DNA of 64,000 bases from Mesorhizobium sp. CA14 (lineage in GTDB: Bacteria > Pseudomonadota > Alphaproteobacteria > Rhizobiales > Rhizobiaceae), in NCBI RefSeq assembly GCF_020165195.1, contig NZ_JAIUHR010000001.1, positions 62,001 through 126,000 on the forward strand, given 5' to 3'. Positions 9,102 to 17,996 of this stretch are shown piece by piece (position 1 is the stretch's first letter; each line of letters opens with the position of its first letter). The notes below the pieces were generated by a model that searched no databases, had not been told where the DNA came from, and was given only the letters and a program-made list of their open reading frames with translations. The translations under genes and the position numbers were made by a program.

Positions 9102-10520
9102 ATGGACGTCTCGGACCCAAATGCCAGTGGCGCCACCCTCGTCGAGACCGTCATGGCGGCAATTCGCCAGCGCATCGCGGCGCGCACGCTGACGCCCGGA
9201 GCCCGCCTGCCGTCGATACGGGTCATGGCCAAATCCATGCAGGTGTCGAAATCGACCGTGGTCGAAGCCTATGAGCGCCTCGCGGCGGAAGGCACGATCC
9301 GTTCGCGGCCGGGCTCGGGTTTCTATGCCGCCGGCCAGCTCGCGCCATTGTCACTAGCCGAGATCGGTCCTCGGCTTGACCGCGCCGTCGATCCGCTCTG
9401 GGTCTCGCGGCAGTCGCTCGAAGCGGGCGAGGAGATGCTGAAGCCCGGCTGCGGCTGGCTGCCGGCATCCTGGATGCCGCAGGCCGCCTTGCGCCGGGCG
9501 CTGCGCACCGCTGCCCGTGCGGACGATGTGGCGCTTGCCGATTACGGCACGCCGCTAGGCCTGCCACCGCTGCGCCAATTGCTGGCAAGGCGCATGGCCG
9601 ACCATGGCGTCGAGGTCTCGCCGGACCAGATCATGCTGACCGACTGCGGCACCCAGGCAATCGACCTTCTGTGCCGCTTCCTGATCGAGCCCGGCGATGC
9701 GGTCCTGGTCGACGATCCTTGCTACTTCAATTTCCACGCGCTGCTGCGCGCCCATCAAGCCAAGGTGGTTGGCGTGCCCTACACGCCTTCGGGGCCGGAC
9801 ATCGAACTATTCGCCGAGGCGCTCGCCGAGCACCGGCCGCGCCTCTACATCACCAATTCCGGCATCCACAACCCGACCGGCGCGATCCTGTCGCCAGTCA
9901 CCGCGCATCGGCTCCTGAAGCTCGCCGACCAGGCGGATCTCACCATCGTCGAGGACGATATCTTCGCCGACTTCGAACACAGCCCTGCCCCGAGGCTCGC
10001 GGCCTTTGACGGGCTGCAGCGCGTCGTCCAGATCGGCTCCTTCTCCAAGACGCTGTCGGCCTCGGTGCGCTGCGGCTTCATCGCGGCGCCAGCCGACTGG
10101 ATGGAAGGCCTGACCGATCTCAAGATCGCCACGACATTCGGCGGCACCCGGCTGTCCTCGGAGCTCGTGCTGACCCTGCTGAAGGACGGCAGTTACCGAA
10201 AACATGTCGAGCAGTTGCGCACGCGCCTGTCGCGCGCCATGGCCGAGACCGCTGGCGGGCTGAAGGCGATGGGCATCGTGCCCTGGATCGACCAGCCTGC
10301 CGGCATGTTCCTCTGGTGCCGCCTGCCCGACGGCATCGATGCCGCCGACGTCGCGCGCCATGCGCTTTCGGACAATGTCGTGCTGGCGCCCGGCAACGCC
10401 TTCAGCCTGTCGCACACCGCCGGCCGCTTCATGCGCTTCAACGTTGCCCAGTGCGCCGACGAACGTATTTTCAGGGTGCTCGAAAGGGCGATAGCCGCGT
10501 CTCGTCGCAAGGCCGCATAG
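9102..10520 (+). CDS. MocR/PdxR-type GntR regulator with aminotransferase domain
   Basis: A 472-residue regulator: an N-terminal winged helix (about 10-75, with RLPSIRVMAKSMQVSKSTVV) and a fold-type I aminotransferase domain that senses PLP or an amino compound. The Schiff-base lysine is K316 in GSFSKTLSASVRCGF; NPTGAILSP and the DDIFADFEH segment mark the PLP pocket. ATG 9102 is preceded by AGGAAAG and is preferred; ATG 9081 is in frame. It probably controls the divergent EamA transporter. It ends 17 bases before the convergent MaoC gene. Confidence 0.88.
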   Translation: MDVSDPNASGATLVETVMAAIRQRIAARTLTPGARLPSIRVMAKSMQVSKSTVVEAYERLAAEGTIRSRPGSGFYAAGQLAPLSLAEIGPRLDRAVDPLWVSRQSLEAGEEMLKPGCGWLPASWMPQAALRRALRTAARADDVALADYGTPLGLPPLRQLLARRMADHGVEVSPDQIMLTDCGTQAIDLLCRFLIEPGDAVLVDDPCYFNFHALLRAHQAKVVGVPYTPSGPDIELFAEALAEHRPRLYITNSGIHNPTGAILSPVTAHRLLKLADQADLTIVEDDIFADFEHSPAPRLAAFDGLQRVVQIGSFSKTLSASVRCGFIAAPADWMEGLTDLKIATTFGGTRLSSELVLTLLKDGSYRKHVEQLRTRLSRAMAETAGGLKAMGIVPWIDQPAGMFLWCRLPDGIDAADVARHALSDNVVLAPGNAFSLSHTAGRFMRFNVAQCADERIFRVLERAIAASRRKAA

Positions 10521-10537
10521 GCCAGTCTCGGCAGGCC

Positions 10538-11035
10538 CTATGCCCCTGCCCGCTTGCGGCGCTCGTACATCATTACCAGCGTTTCGGCCGTCAGCGCCGG
10601 CTTCTGCTCGCCCTCGATCTCGACGGTGTTGGCCGCCTTCATCAGATACTGTCCCGGGCCGAGATCCTCCATGGAAAGCAGCGTGATGCGCAGCCTGATG
10701 CGCCCGCCGGCCTTGACCGGCGCCAGGAAGCGCACCTTGTCGAAGCCGTAATTGAAAGCGGCCTGGGTGTTTTCCGGCACGATGCCCATCTCCAGCGCCA
10801 GCGCGCCGATGATCGACAAGGTCAGATAGCCATGCGCGATCGTGGTGCGGAACGGGCTCTGCCGTTTCGCCCGCTCCGGATCGACATGGATCCATTGGTG
10901 GTCGCCCGTGCACTCGGCGAACTGGTCGATGCGCTGCTGGTCGACCGTCGTCCAGTCGGACACGCCGAGCTCCTGCCCGGACATCGTGCGCAACTGTTCG
11001 AAAGTCGGCGGCGTTCTCGGCCGTGTTTCCGTCAT
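10538..11035 (-). CDS. MaoC-family (R)-hydratase/dehydratase
   Basis: A 165-residue hot-dog-fold protein resembling (R)-specific enoyl-CoA hydratases and NodN. The catalytic dyad is D45 and H50 in FAECTGDHQWIHVDPERA, followed by the family segment SPFRTTIAHGYLTLS. A phasin gene follows upstream on the same strand, so a link to polyhydroxyalkanoate or fatty-acid metabolism is plausible. The ATG at 11035 has GGAAAGCCGGA just upstream. Confidence 0.88.
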   Translation of the reverse strand: MTETRPRTPPTFEQLRTMSGQELGVSDWTTVDQQRIDQFAECTGDHQWIHVDPERAKRQSPFRTTIAHGYLTLSIIGALALEMGIVPENTQAAFNYGFDKVRFLAPVKAGGRIRLRITLLSMEDLGPGQYLMKAANTVEIEGEQKPALTAETLVMMYERRKRAGA

Positions 11036-11213
11036 TCCGGCTTTCCCATCACTTTTGCCTGTCTCCCGACCATGAAGCGGCGGCCTCTGTCAATTCGCCG
11101 CCCCGCGATTTTCGCCGGTAGAGTTGATGCTTTAGGCAGGCCGAGAACGCTCGGGCGCCTGCGCCGGTTGCATCGCATGTCGGTCGGTGATGGGCCCGAA
11201 ATCGCCAGGTAGC

Positions 11214-11642
11214 CTATTTCTTTTCGTAGCCGGCGCGGATTTCCGCCATCGCATCCCGGATCCGGTCGCGCAGGATCTCGACCGATTCGGTGCTGGATTT
11301 GCGCACAAGGTCAGCCACTTCGCTGGCATTCTTCAGCGTCGTCTCGAACGACCTGCGGGCAAATTCCGCCTGCTTGCTCATCAGTTCCTGCGGATTGCCG
11401 GGCGTCTGGTAGTTCTGCGCCATGCGCGTGATCTCATGCAGGGCATTCTGCACCATCTCATGCTGCCTCGCCAGCACCGAGGAGGCGCCTGCCGCACTTG
11501 CCCTCGCCGATTTTTCCAGGGCTTCGAGATTCTTGCGATGATGATCGAGGATCGCCTGGACATCGACATTCGGCAGCTTGAGATCGCGGCCGAACCTGCT
11601 GAACATGTCGAGAAAGGAGTCTGACTCCGGTTGTTTTGCCAT
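11214..11642 (-). CDS. Phasin-family protein
   Basis: A 142-residue, alanine-rich, all-helical protein. The region SFLDMFSRFGRDLKLPNVD and the later helices with EFARRSFETTLKNASEVAD match the phasin pattern of polyhydroxyalkanoate granule-coat proteins. AGGAGG six bases before ATG 11642 fixes the start. The MaoC gene follows in the same direction after 178 bases. Binding to PHA granules is known for the family and inferred here. Confidence 0.82.
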   Translation of the reverse strand: MAKQPESDSFLDMFSRFGRDLKLPNVDVQAILDHHRKNLEALEKSARASAAGASSVLARQHEMVQNALHEITRMAQNYQTPGNPQELMSKQAEFARRSFETTLKNASEVADLVRKSSTESVEILRDRIRDAMAEIRAGYEKK

Positions 11643-11706
11643 GCTGTCCCTCCTGCCGGCCGCCATGCGGCGCCCTTGAAGGAGAATAGTGCTCCTTGGG
11701 CCAGCG

Positions 11707-13002
11707 TCAATTGACGAGGAACAGCCGCTCCGCCGTATACAGCGCCAGGCCGGCAAGCCCGCCGATGATCATGCCGTTGAAGCGGATATATTGCAGGTCC
11801 TTGCCGATATTCGTCTCGATCAGCCGCGTCAGTTGCGCCAGGTCCCAGCGCTTGACCTGGTCGGCGATGAATGTCGACACCCCGCTCTTCTGGCTTTCCA
11901 CGAAGGAGGCCAGCGCGACGACAAAACCCTGGTTCATGTCGGCCCTGATCTGGGCGTCGTCGGCCAGATGCCTGCCGACCTCGACGAACATGTTGGCGAG
12001 GTGCTCGCGGATCATCGAATCCGGCGCATTGGCGTCCTGCTCGATGAACAGGCGCAGGCTCGTCCACGCATCGCCGGCCAGCGCCCTCACTTCCGGACGG
12101 CCGAGGAAATCGCGCTTCAGCTTCTCGGCCCGCCTTGCATATTGCTTCGAGGTCCTGAGCCGCTCGATGAAGCCAAGTACGAAGCCGTCGAATTCGACAC
12201 GCATCGGATGGTTGGGATCGGCCCGCACCTCATCGAGCAGCGAGCCTGCCGAAGCGACGATCTTCTTCAAGAGATAGGCGTCGGCGCGAAACAGGTTGAA
12301 CAGCGACGGCAGTTCCTCGCGGATCTTCTCACGCATCGTTGCCAGCGCCTGCTCGTCATTGAGGAAACGCCCGACGACCCTGGTGAACTCGTCGAACAGT
12401 CTTTGGTGGCGGCGCTCATCGGTCAGCGCCGACAAAAGCTCCGCCGCGAGCGGCGCCAGCGGTACCTTTTCGATCTGCTCCAGCATGCGGCTGGTGACGA
12501 AGTCGCGCAGGCCGGATTGCTCAACCGCAGTCAGCGTCTGCGGCACCAGCCGTGCGACGAATCGCGACAGGTCGGCGGCGCGTTCGGCATCGGCGAGCCA
12601 ATCGGCGACCAAAGCGGCGAAATCGACCTCGGCGAGCTTTTCCCGCACCGGCTCCGGCGCCAGGAAATTGACTTCTATGAAACGGCCGAGATTGTCGGCG
12701 ATACGGTGCTGGTTCTCCGGAATGATCGCGGTGTGCGGGATCGGCAGCCCGAGCGGCCGCCGGAACAGTGCCACCACGGCATACCAGTCGGCGATGCCGC
12801 CGATGGTCGCGGCCTCGGCGAAGGCGGCGACGAAACCGAGCCATGGGTAGCTGCCCTCGAAGGACTTGGCGAGCGCGAACACGAGAATGGACAGCGCAAG
12901 CGCCGCGGCGGCGATGGACTTGGTCCGCCGCAATGCCGCGAGCTTTGCTTGCGCATCGGCATCGAATCGAGCCGGCGCGAGGGCCGGAGCTGACTGTGAC
13001 AT
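11707..13002 (-). CDS. DUF445-family membrane-anchored protein
   Basis: A 431-residue protein of the DUF445 (YjiN-like) family, of unknown function. A hydrophobic segment at about 30-50 and a second near 55-85 (EAATIGGIADWYAVVALFRRPLG) lie near the N-terminus. A long helical soluble region follows, and a final membrane segment (MIIGGLAGLALYTAERLF) lies at the C-terminus. The conserved family phrases IGGIADWYAV and IPHTAIIPENQ are present. ATG 13002 is chosen; a GTG at 13026 behind AAGG is an alternative adding eight residues. It starts 64 bases from the phasin gene. Confidence 0.82.
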   Translation of the reverse strand: MSQSAPALAPARFDADAQAKLAALRRTKSIAAAALALSILVFALAKSFEGSYPWLGFVAAFAEAATIGGIADWYAVVALFRRPLGLPIPHTAIIPENQHRIADNLGRFIEVNFLAPEPVREKLAEVDFAALVADWLADAERAADLSRFVARLVPQTLTAVEQSGLRDFVTSRMLEQIEKVPLAPLAAELLSALTDERRHQRLFDEFTRVVGRFLNDEQALATMREKIREELPSLFNLFRADAYLLKKIVASAGSLLDEVRADPNHPMRVEFDGFVLGFIERLRTSKQYARRAEKLKRDFLGRPEVRALAGDAWTSLRLFIEQDANAPDSMIREHLANMFVEVGRHLADDAQIRADMNQGFVVALASFVESQKSGVSTFIADQVKRWDLAQLTRLIETNIGKDLQYIRFNGMIIGGLAGLALYTAERLFLVN

Positions 13003-13153
13003 GGAAAGGCCGTTTCCTGTTTGCACCCGCCTTTATCTAGTGGCTGCGCCGCCAAAACGCTCGCTCGAAGCTTGGGCGGCATCCCGAGCCGCCAGAAGCT
13101 CCGGCATGCACGAAAAAGTTGACACGATTGTTCAGCTATGTACCGGTCCAGTC

Positions 13154-13166
13154 TGGAATTGTTCCA
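13154..13166. promoter_or_regulatory. Irr-box-like palindrome upstream of rirA
   Basis: TGGAATTGTTCCA is a 13-base inverted repeat (TGGAA-N3-TTCCA) 47 bases before the rirA start. It resembles the rhizobial iron control element bound by Irr (TTAGAA-N3-TTCTAA type). Irr repression of rirA is known in related bacteria. Binding here is inferred from position and similarity. Confidence 0.5.
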
Positions 13167-13212
13167 AACTATGGGCCATATTCGGCTCAAGCTAATATTT
13201 CGCGAGGATACC

Positions 13213-13674
13213 ATGCGGCTCACGCGCCAGACCAATTATGCGATGCGCATTCTGATGTACTGCGCCGCTAACACTGAAAGGCTGAGCCGCATCCCCGAGA
13301 TCGCCGCCGCCTATTCGGTGTCCGAGCTGTTCCTCTTCAAGATCCTGCAGCCGCTGGTCGAGGCCGGCCTGGTCGAGACCGTGCGCGGCAGGAATGGCGG
13401 CGTCAGGCTTGGCCGTCCGGCCGAGCAGATCAGCCTGTTCGATGTCGTGCGCGTGACCGAAGAGAGCTTCGCCATGGCCGAGTGCTTCGAGAACGACGCG
13501 GCCGAATGCCCGCTGGTCGACAGCTGCGCCCTGAATTCGGCGCTCCGCGAGGCGCTCAACGCCTTCTTCGCCGTGCTCTCCCGCTACACGATTGCCGACC
13601 TCGTCGCCGCGCGTCCGAATGTGCGCAGCCTGCTCGGCATCGACCTCCTGGAGCAGCGCGCCCCGGCAGCCTAA
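13213..13674 (+). CDS. rirA: Iron-responsive Rrf2-family regulator RirA
   Basis: A 153-residue Fe-S regulator that represses iron-uptake genes when iron is sufficient. The N-terminus MRLTRQTNYAMRILMYCA, the helix-turn-helix region (SELFLFKILQPLVEAGLVE) and the wing RGRNGGVRL match rhizobial RirA. The cluster-binding cysteines are C91, C99 and C105, the RirA spacing. GAGGA lies six bases before ATG 13213. It converges with hmuV: its TAA (13672-13674) overlaps the hmuV TAG (13671-13673). It likely acts on the TGA-N9-TCA motif in front of hmuR/hmuP. Confidence 0.95.
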   Translation: MRLTRQTNYAMRILMYCAANTERLSRIPEIAAAYSVSELFLFKILQPLVEAGLVETVRGRNGGVRLGRPAEQISLFDVVRVTEESFAMAECFENDAAECPLVDSCALNSALREALNAFFAVLSRYTIADLVAARPNVRSLLGIDLLEQRAPAA

Positions 13675-14459
13675 GCCGCCGACTGCGGCAGCACGAACGG
13701 CACGCTTCCGGCGGGCAGCGCGCCGACCTTGAGCCTGCAGTCGAACACCTTTTCGATCAGCTCATCGTTGAGCACGTCCGTTGGCGACCCCGCAGCCGCC
13801 AGCCGGCCGCCATGCAGCATGAAAATCCGGTCGGCATACATGGCCGTCAAATTGAGGTCATGCAGGATCGCCACCACGCCGCCGCCGCGCCGGGCGAAAT
13901 CGCGCGCGATGTTCATGATGATGAGCTGGTGCTTGATGTCGAGGCTGGAGACCGGCTCGTCGAGGAATAGATAGCGCGGCCGCCGTTCGAGCACCGGCGC
14001 CCAGACCTGACAAAGCACGCGTGCAAGCTGCACGCGCTGCTGCTCGCCGCCGGAAAGTTCCTGGTAGAAACGGCCGGCGAAACCGTCGAGGTCGACACGC
14101 GCCAGCGCCCGCTCGGGCAAACGCGCATCCTCGCCGGGCAGCACGCCGGAGCGCCCGCCGATCAGGCCGAGGCGCACGATCTCGCGCACGGTGAACGGGA
14201 AGGACAGCGCCGTGGCCTGCGGCAGCACCGCGCGCAGCGTGGCTGCCTCGACCGGCTTCATTGACGACAGGTCGCGGCCGTTGAGGGTGACGGTGCCGGC
14301 ATAGGCGAGCTCGCCTGTCAGCGCCTTGAGCAAGGTCGTCTTGCCGGATCCGTTTGGCCCGACGATGGCCGTCACCTCGCTGGGCTGCGCCGTGAAATCG
14401 ACATGGGAGACGATGCGCTTGCCGCCGATCGCCACCGAAATGTCGCGCGCTTCGATCAT
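13671..14459 (-). CDS. hmuV: Haem ABC transporter ATP-binding protein HmuV
   Basis: A 262-residue ABC ATPase that powers haem import through HmuU. Walker A is GPNGSGKTT at 34-42, the signature LSGGEQQRVQLA begins at 135, Walker B is YLFLDEP at 163-169, and the H-loop is ILHDLN. It is the last gene of hmuPSTUV, seven bases after hmuU. Its stop overlaps the rirA stop on the other strand and no terminator is visible between them. Confidence 0.95.
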   Translation of the reverse strand: MIEARDISVAIGGKRIVSHVDFTAQPSEVTAIVGPNGSGKTTLLKALTGELAYAGTVTLNGRDLSSMKPVEAATLRAVLPQATALSFPFTVREIVRLGLIGGRSGVLPGEDARLPERALARVDLDGFAGRFYQELSGGEQQRVQLARVLCQVWAPVLERRPRYLFLDEPVSSLDIKHQLIIMNIARDFARRGGGVVAILHDLNLTAMYADRIFMLHGGRLAAAGSPTDVLNDELIEKVFDCRLKVGALPAGSVPFVLPQSAA

Positions 14460-14466
14460 GGCGAAC

Positions 14467-15566
14467 TCACAGATCAACGACGCCGCGCTTGCGCAGCAGG
14501 ATCCACAGGAAGAACGGCGCGCCGGCGACCGCGGTGACGATGCCGATCGGCAGTTCGGCGGGCGCGACGACAGTGCGGGCGACCGCGTCGGCGATGAGAA
14601 GCAGCGACGCGCCGAGCAGGGCCGAGGCCGGCAGCAAATAACGGTTGTCCGGCCCGATCGCCAGCCGCAGCACATGCGGCACGACAATGCCGATGAAGCC
14701 GATGCCGCCGCTGACCGCGACCGAAGCGCCGACCGCCGCCGACACGCCGACGATGGCCGTGTATTTCAGCCGCTGCACCGGAATGCCGAGATGGCCCGCG
14801 GTCGCTTCGCCCAGCGCCAGCGCGTTGAGGCCGCGCGACAGAAACGGCATCGCGGCCAGCGCAAGGACGATCACCGGCCCGACGGTGCCGATCTTCGGCC
14901 ATGTCGCGCCGGCCAGCGAGCCGAGTTGCCAGAAGGTCAGGTCGCGCAGTTGCCGGTCGTCGGCCATGAAGATGAGGATGCCCGTGATCGCCATGGCAAG
15001 AGTGCTGGTGGCGATGCCGGCAAGCAGCATCGTGGCGACCGACGTCCTGCCCTGGCGCGTGGCGATCGCGTAGAGCAGCAACGTCACCGCGAGCCCGCCG
15101 AAGAATGCCGCGAGCGGCAAAGCGAGCGTGCCGAGCGCAAGCGTGACGGGCGCGAGCCAGGTCGTGCCGACCACGATGATCGCCACCGCACCGAGGCTGG
15201 AGCCGGCGGAAACGCCGATCAGGCCGGGATCGGCAAGCGGGTTGCGGAACAGGCCCTGCATCACCGCGCCGCAGACGGCCAGCGCGGCGCCGATGAGCAC
15301 GCCGAGCAGCAGGCGCGGCATGCGGACGTCTAGACGATCAGCCGGTCGCGCGCCGCAAGCGCGCCATCCGACGGCACGGCGCCGGTGAACCAGTCGCGGA
15401 TGACGCGGATGGCCGATGCGTCGGAAGCGCCCGCCGTCAACGACAGGAGTACGGAAAGCGCCAGCGCCAGGCACAAAAGCGCGATGACGAACCTTGCTCG
15501 CGCCGAGCGGTCGCCATCGGCTGCCATCGCCCGGCCTGGCGTGCCTGCTATCGACTGTTCGGCCAT
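14467..15566 (-). pseudogene. hmuU: Haem ABC transporter permease HmuU, broken by a 1-base frameshift
   Basis: Two frames together encode one FecCD-type permease. The first covers 15566-15330: 78 residues with an N-terminal membrane segment, ending AARDRLIV and then TAG. The second runs from about 15331 to 14467 and starts DVRMPRLLLGVLIGAALA. Homologous permeases read LIVYDxRMPR at this point, so one base of the Tyr codon is missing (TA instead of TAC/TAT) in GTCTAGAC. Restored, the protein would be about 366 residues, the usual size, with intact GLFRNPLADPGLIG and C-terminal segments. No slippery heptamer suggests programmed frameshifting. It is either a real lesion, which would disable haem import, or a sequencing error. 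The start ATG 15566 lies 6 bases after hmuT. Confidence 0.85.
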
Positions 15567-15572
15567 GGCCGC

Positions 15573-16466
15573 TTAGTCCAAGACCTGGTTGCCATAAAGC
15601 GCGACCGCAAGATCGTGGATGGCTTCGGCGGTGCGCGGCCCGAAGCCGAGCAGATAGCTGCCCCCCATGCTGATCATCTTGCGGTTCGTGCCAGCCGGGG
15701 TCGACGCGACGGCCGGGTTGGCAAACAGCTCCTCCTCCGAGACCGGCGGTCCGCCGCCCTTCATGGTCAGGATGACATCCGGCCTGGCGCTGACGATCGC
15801 CTCATCCGTCATCGGCTTGTAACCGGAGAAACCATCGACCGCGTTGACCGCGCCAGCAAGCCTGACGATGCCGTCGGCCGCAGTGTCGCTGCCCGCGGCA
15901 AGGATCTTGCCGCCTTGCGTCGACAGCACAAACAGCACGCGCTTGCGATCCTTGATCGAGGCCGTCTGCTTTTCCGCCGCCGTCAGCTTCGCGTCCGTCT
16001 CGGCGGCGAGCTTCTCCGCCTTGGCCTCGACCCCCAGCGCCTTGCCGACGACGCGGATCTTTTCGAGGATGCCCTCATGATTGTAGTGGTCCGGCACCTC
16101 GACGAAAGGCACGCTCGACTTCTTCAGCACGTCGACCGCTTCCTTCGGGCCGCTGCCCTGCAGGGCCAGGATTCCGCTCGGATTGACCGACAGGACACCC
16201 TCGGGCGAGAGGGCGCGCATGTAACCGACATCCGGCAGCTTCTGCGCTTCTTCCGGATAGGAGCTGGTCGAATCGCGGGCGACGAGATGTCCCTCCTCAC
16301 CGAGCGCATAGACGATCTCAGTGATCGAGCCTCCGATCGAGACAATTCGCGAAGCATCCGAAAAGACGGCTTTCCCTTCGTCGGCTCCGGCAGGCAGCGG
16401 GATAACGGCAAGCAGCACGCCAAGCATCGGCGCAAGCGCAGCGCGGAAACTGAGAACAAGGCGCAT
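15573..16466 (-). CDS. hmuT: Periplasmic haem-binding protein HmuT
   Basis: A 297-residue substrate-binding protein with a signal peptide (MRLVLSFRAALAP...PLPAGA). It receives haem from HmuR and passes it to HmuUV. Family phrases are RIVSIGGSITEIVYALGE, ARDSTSSYP and LPDVGYMRALSPEGVLS. The ATG at 16466 has GAGGTGG at ideal spacing. An upstream ATG at 16481 overlaps the hmuS stop as ATGA and would add five residues. It lies in hmuPSTUV. Confidence 0.93.
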   Translation of the reverse strand: MRLVLSFRAALAPMLGVLLAVIPLPAGADEGKAVFSDASRIVSIGGSITEIVYALGEEGHLVARDSTSSYPEEAQKLPDVGYMRALSPEGVLSVNPSGILALQGSGPKEAVDVLKKSSVPFVEVPDHYNHEGILEKIRVVGKALGVEAKAEKLAAETDAKLTAAEKQTASIKDRKRVLFVLSTQGGKILAAGSDTAADGIVRLAGAVNAVDGFSGYKPMTDEAIVSARPDVILTMKGGGPPVSEEELFANPAVASTPAGTNRKMISMGGSYLLGFGPRTAEAIHDLAVALYGNQVLD

Positions 16467-16477
16467 TGGGTGCCACC

Positions 16478-17539
16478 TCATGCCGCGGTCGGGTTGGGAA
16501 TGCGGGGCAGGTTCTCGGCGAGAAAACGCCAGTCTTCGCGCTCGCCTTCGCCTTCATGGCGCTTGCCGAAGAACTGGATGATCATGCCGCCACTGGCGTC
16601 ATACGCCTCCAGCGAGGTGACATGGCCGTCCTTGGTCGGCTTGCGCACCGCCCAGACCTCGTGGATGTGGTCAATCCTCAGATGCAGGTGGAAAGTCTCA
16701 TCGAGCACGTTGATCCACGGGCCCATCGGCTTGACCGATTTGATCGGGCCGGAATGGATCTGGATGCAGCCGCGGTTGCCCACGAAGCACATGATGGGCA
16801 TCTCGCCTGCAGCAGCGTGGTGGAACATGGCGCTGACCGCATCATTGTCGAGCAGCCAGGCATAGTCCTGGCCCACCATGCGCACCGCCTCGCGGCGGCT
16901 GAGCTTCAGCGTCTTCAACATGCCGAAAAACTGATGCACGTCGGTGAGCCGGCTCCAGCGGTCGCGCAGATCGTCGATCGAGGCACCCGAACTCTGCGTC
17001 TCACCCTCCTTTTCCGCTGCGCTTGGGAGGATCGCGACGGTCGGTTCCTGGTTCGAGGATTCGAGGCTCGCCACCAGTTTCTGGTAGGCATAGAGGTTGG
17101 ATGCGGGCCTTAGATGCACCTTGTGCACCGCCTCGCCGGCCGCGTCGAAGAACTGCAGGCTGCGGCGGATTTCGCCGCCGTCGCGCTTTTCGACGGCAAA
17201 GCCATGCGCCCAGACTTTCGGGAAGATGCGCAGGTCGATGTTTTCGCCAAGCACCATGGCGTTGTGGTTGCCGGTCACGACCTTGTCGTAGACGCCGATC
17301 TTTTCGTGCACGGCGCTTTCGTTGCGCGTCAGCGCCATCACCTCGCCGACCGCCTCGAGGCCGGTCAAAAGATCGTTGACGCGCGGCTCGACACGGACAG
17401 TGCCGACGCAGCAATGCGCGGCGACCAGTTCCGCTTCCGAAATGCCCAATTGCGCCGAGAGATCGCGCTCCCGCATTTTCGGATTTTCTTCTCGCGCCCG
17501 CCGGATTTCCTCCGGCGACGGCTTAGCGCGCTGGTCCAT
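16478..17539 (-). CDS. hmuS: Haemin-degrading/haem-trafficking factor HmuS
   Basis: A 353-residue cytoplasmic protein made of two repeated HemS domains, which accepts imported haem and delivers or degrades it. The repeat is visible as VMALTRNESAVHEK...FFDAAGEAVHKVHL in the first half and PIMCFVGNRGCIQIHSGP...LDETFHLHLR in the second. AGGTGG lies five bases before ATG 17539; a 371-residue reading from 17593 lacks support. It is the second gene of the hmuPSTUV unit, 50 bases after hmuP. Confidence 0.93.
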   Translation of the reverse strand: MDQRAKPSPEEIRRAREENPKMRERDLSAQLGISEAELVAAHCCVGTVRVEPRVNDLLTGLEAVGEVMALTRNESAVHEKIGVYDKVVTGNHNAMVLGENIDLRIFPKVWAHGFAVEKRDGGEIRRSLQFFDAAGEAVHKVHLRPASNLYAYQKLVASLESSNQEPTVAILPSAAEKEGETQSSGASIDDLRDRWSRLTDVHQFFGMLKTLKLSRREAVRMVGQDYAWLLDNDAVSAMFHHAAAGEMPIMCFVGNRGCIQIHSGPIKSVKPMGPWINVLDETFHLHLRIDHIHEVWAVRKPTKDGHVTSLEAYDASGGMIIQFFGKRHEGEGEREDWRFLAENLPRIPNPTAA

Positions 17540-17589
17540 ATCGTCCACCTGTATTGCCTGATGTCTGCTCGTCTGCCGCCCCCCGGTCC

Positions 17590-17796
17590 TCACTTGTTGA
17601 GAATCAACTTGCCCTGGCGGGTGATCTTCAGGCGGTAGAGCGCGCCATGATGCTCGATGCCGATCTCGTGCTCGCCCTGGAACAGCGTGTTGCTGGAGAG
17701 CGTCCTCACCGCCAACGGCACCCTTTCGTAACGCATCTGCGTGTCGTCCGGACGGCGGACGCGATAGCGGAAATCGTCGGGATTGTGCGTGTTCAT
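17590..17796 (-). CDS. hmuP: HemP/HmuP-family haem-uptake regulator
   Basis: A 68-residue protein ending in the HemP domain, EIGIEHHGALYRLKITRQGK. In Bradyrhizobium and Sinorhizobium HmuP is needed for expression of the haem receptor gene. It is first in the hmu operon and divergent from hmuR, as in those species. The ATG at 17796 (MNTHNPDDFRYRVRR) follows AAAGGA; the upstream in-frame ATG at 17856 is less likely. Confidence 0.9.
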   Translation of the reverse strand: MNTHNPDDFRYRVRRPDDTQMRYERVPLAVRTLSSNTLFQGEHEIGIEHHGALYRLKITRQGKLILNK

Positions 17797-17860
17797 CGGG
17801 TCGGTCCTTTCCTCTGACGGCCAGCTTGGCCGCAGCCTCCTAAAATGCCGATTCAATTCT

Positions 17861-17875
17861 TGACTCGAATAATCA
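17861..17875. promoter_or_regulatory. RirA-type IRO box between hmuP and hmuR
   Basis: TGACTCGAATAATCA is a perfect TGA-N9-TCA iron-responsive operator of the RirA class. TTGACT at 17860-17865 overlaps it and could be the -35 of hmuR, with a -10 near 17880. On the other strand a TTGACTC at about 17910 could serve hmuP. The region is AT-rich compared with its flanks. RirA itself is encoded 4 kb away. Confidence 0.72.
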
Positions 17876-17996
17876 TGTTTACTAGTCAGTGCATTACCGG
17901 AGTAAATGAGTCAACATTTATGACGCCGGATATGATCAAAAATGCGAGCAAGCCAACGGCCAGCCAGCTGCGAGCCTGAAATCTGGAGTTGGGGTA

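Noticed and set aside
15325..15340. Programmed frameshifting in hmuU
   Set aside because: The required shift is -1 and there is no slippery heptamer or nearby stimulatory structure; the bases fit a simple deletion.
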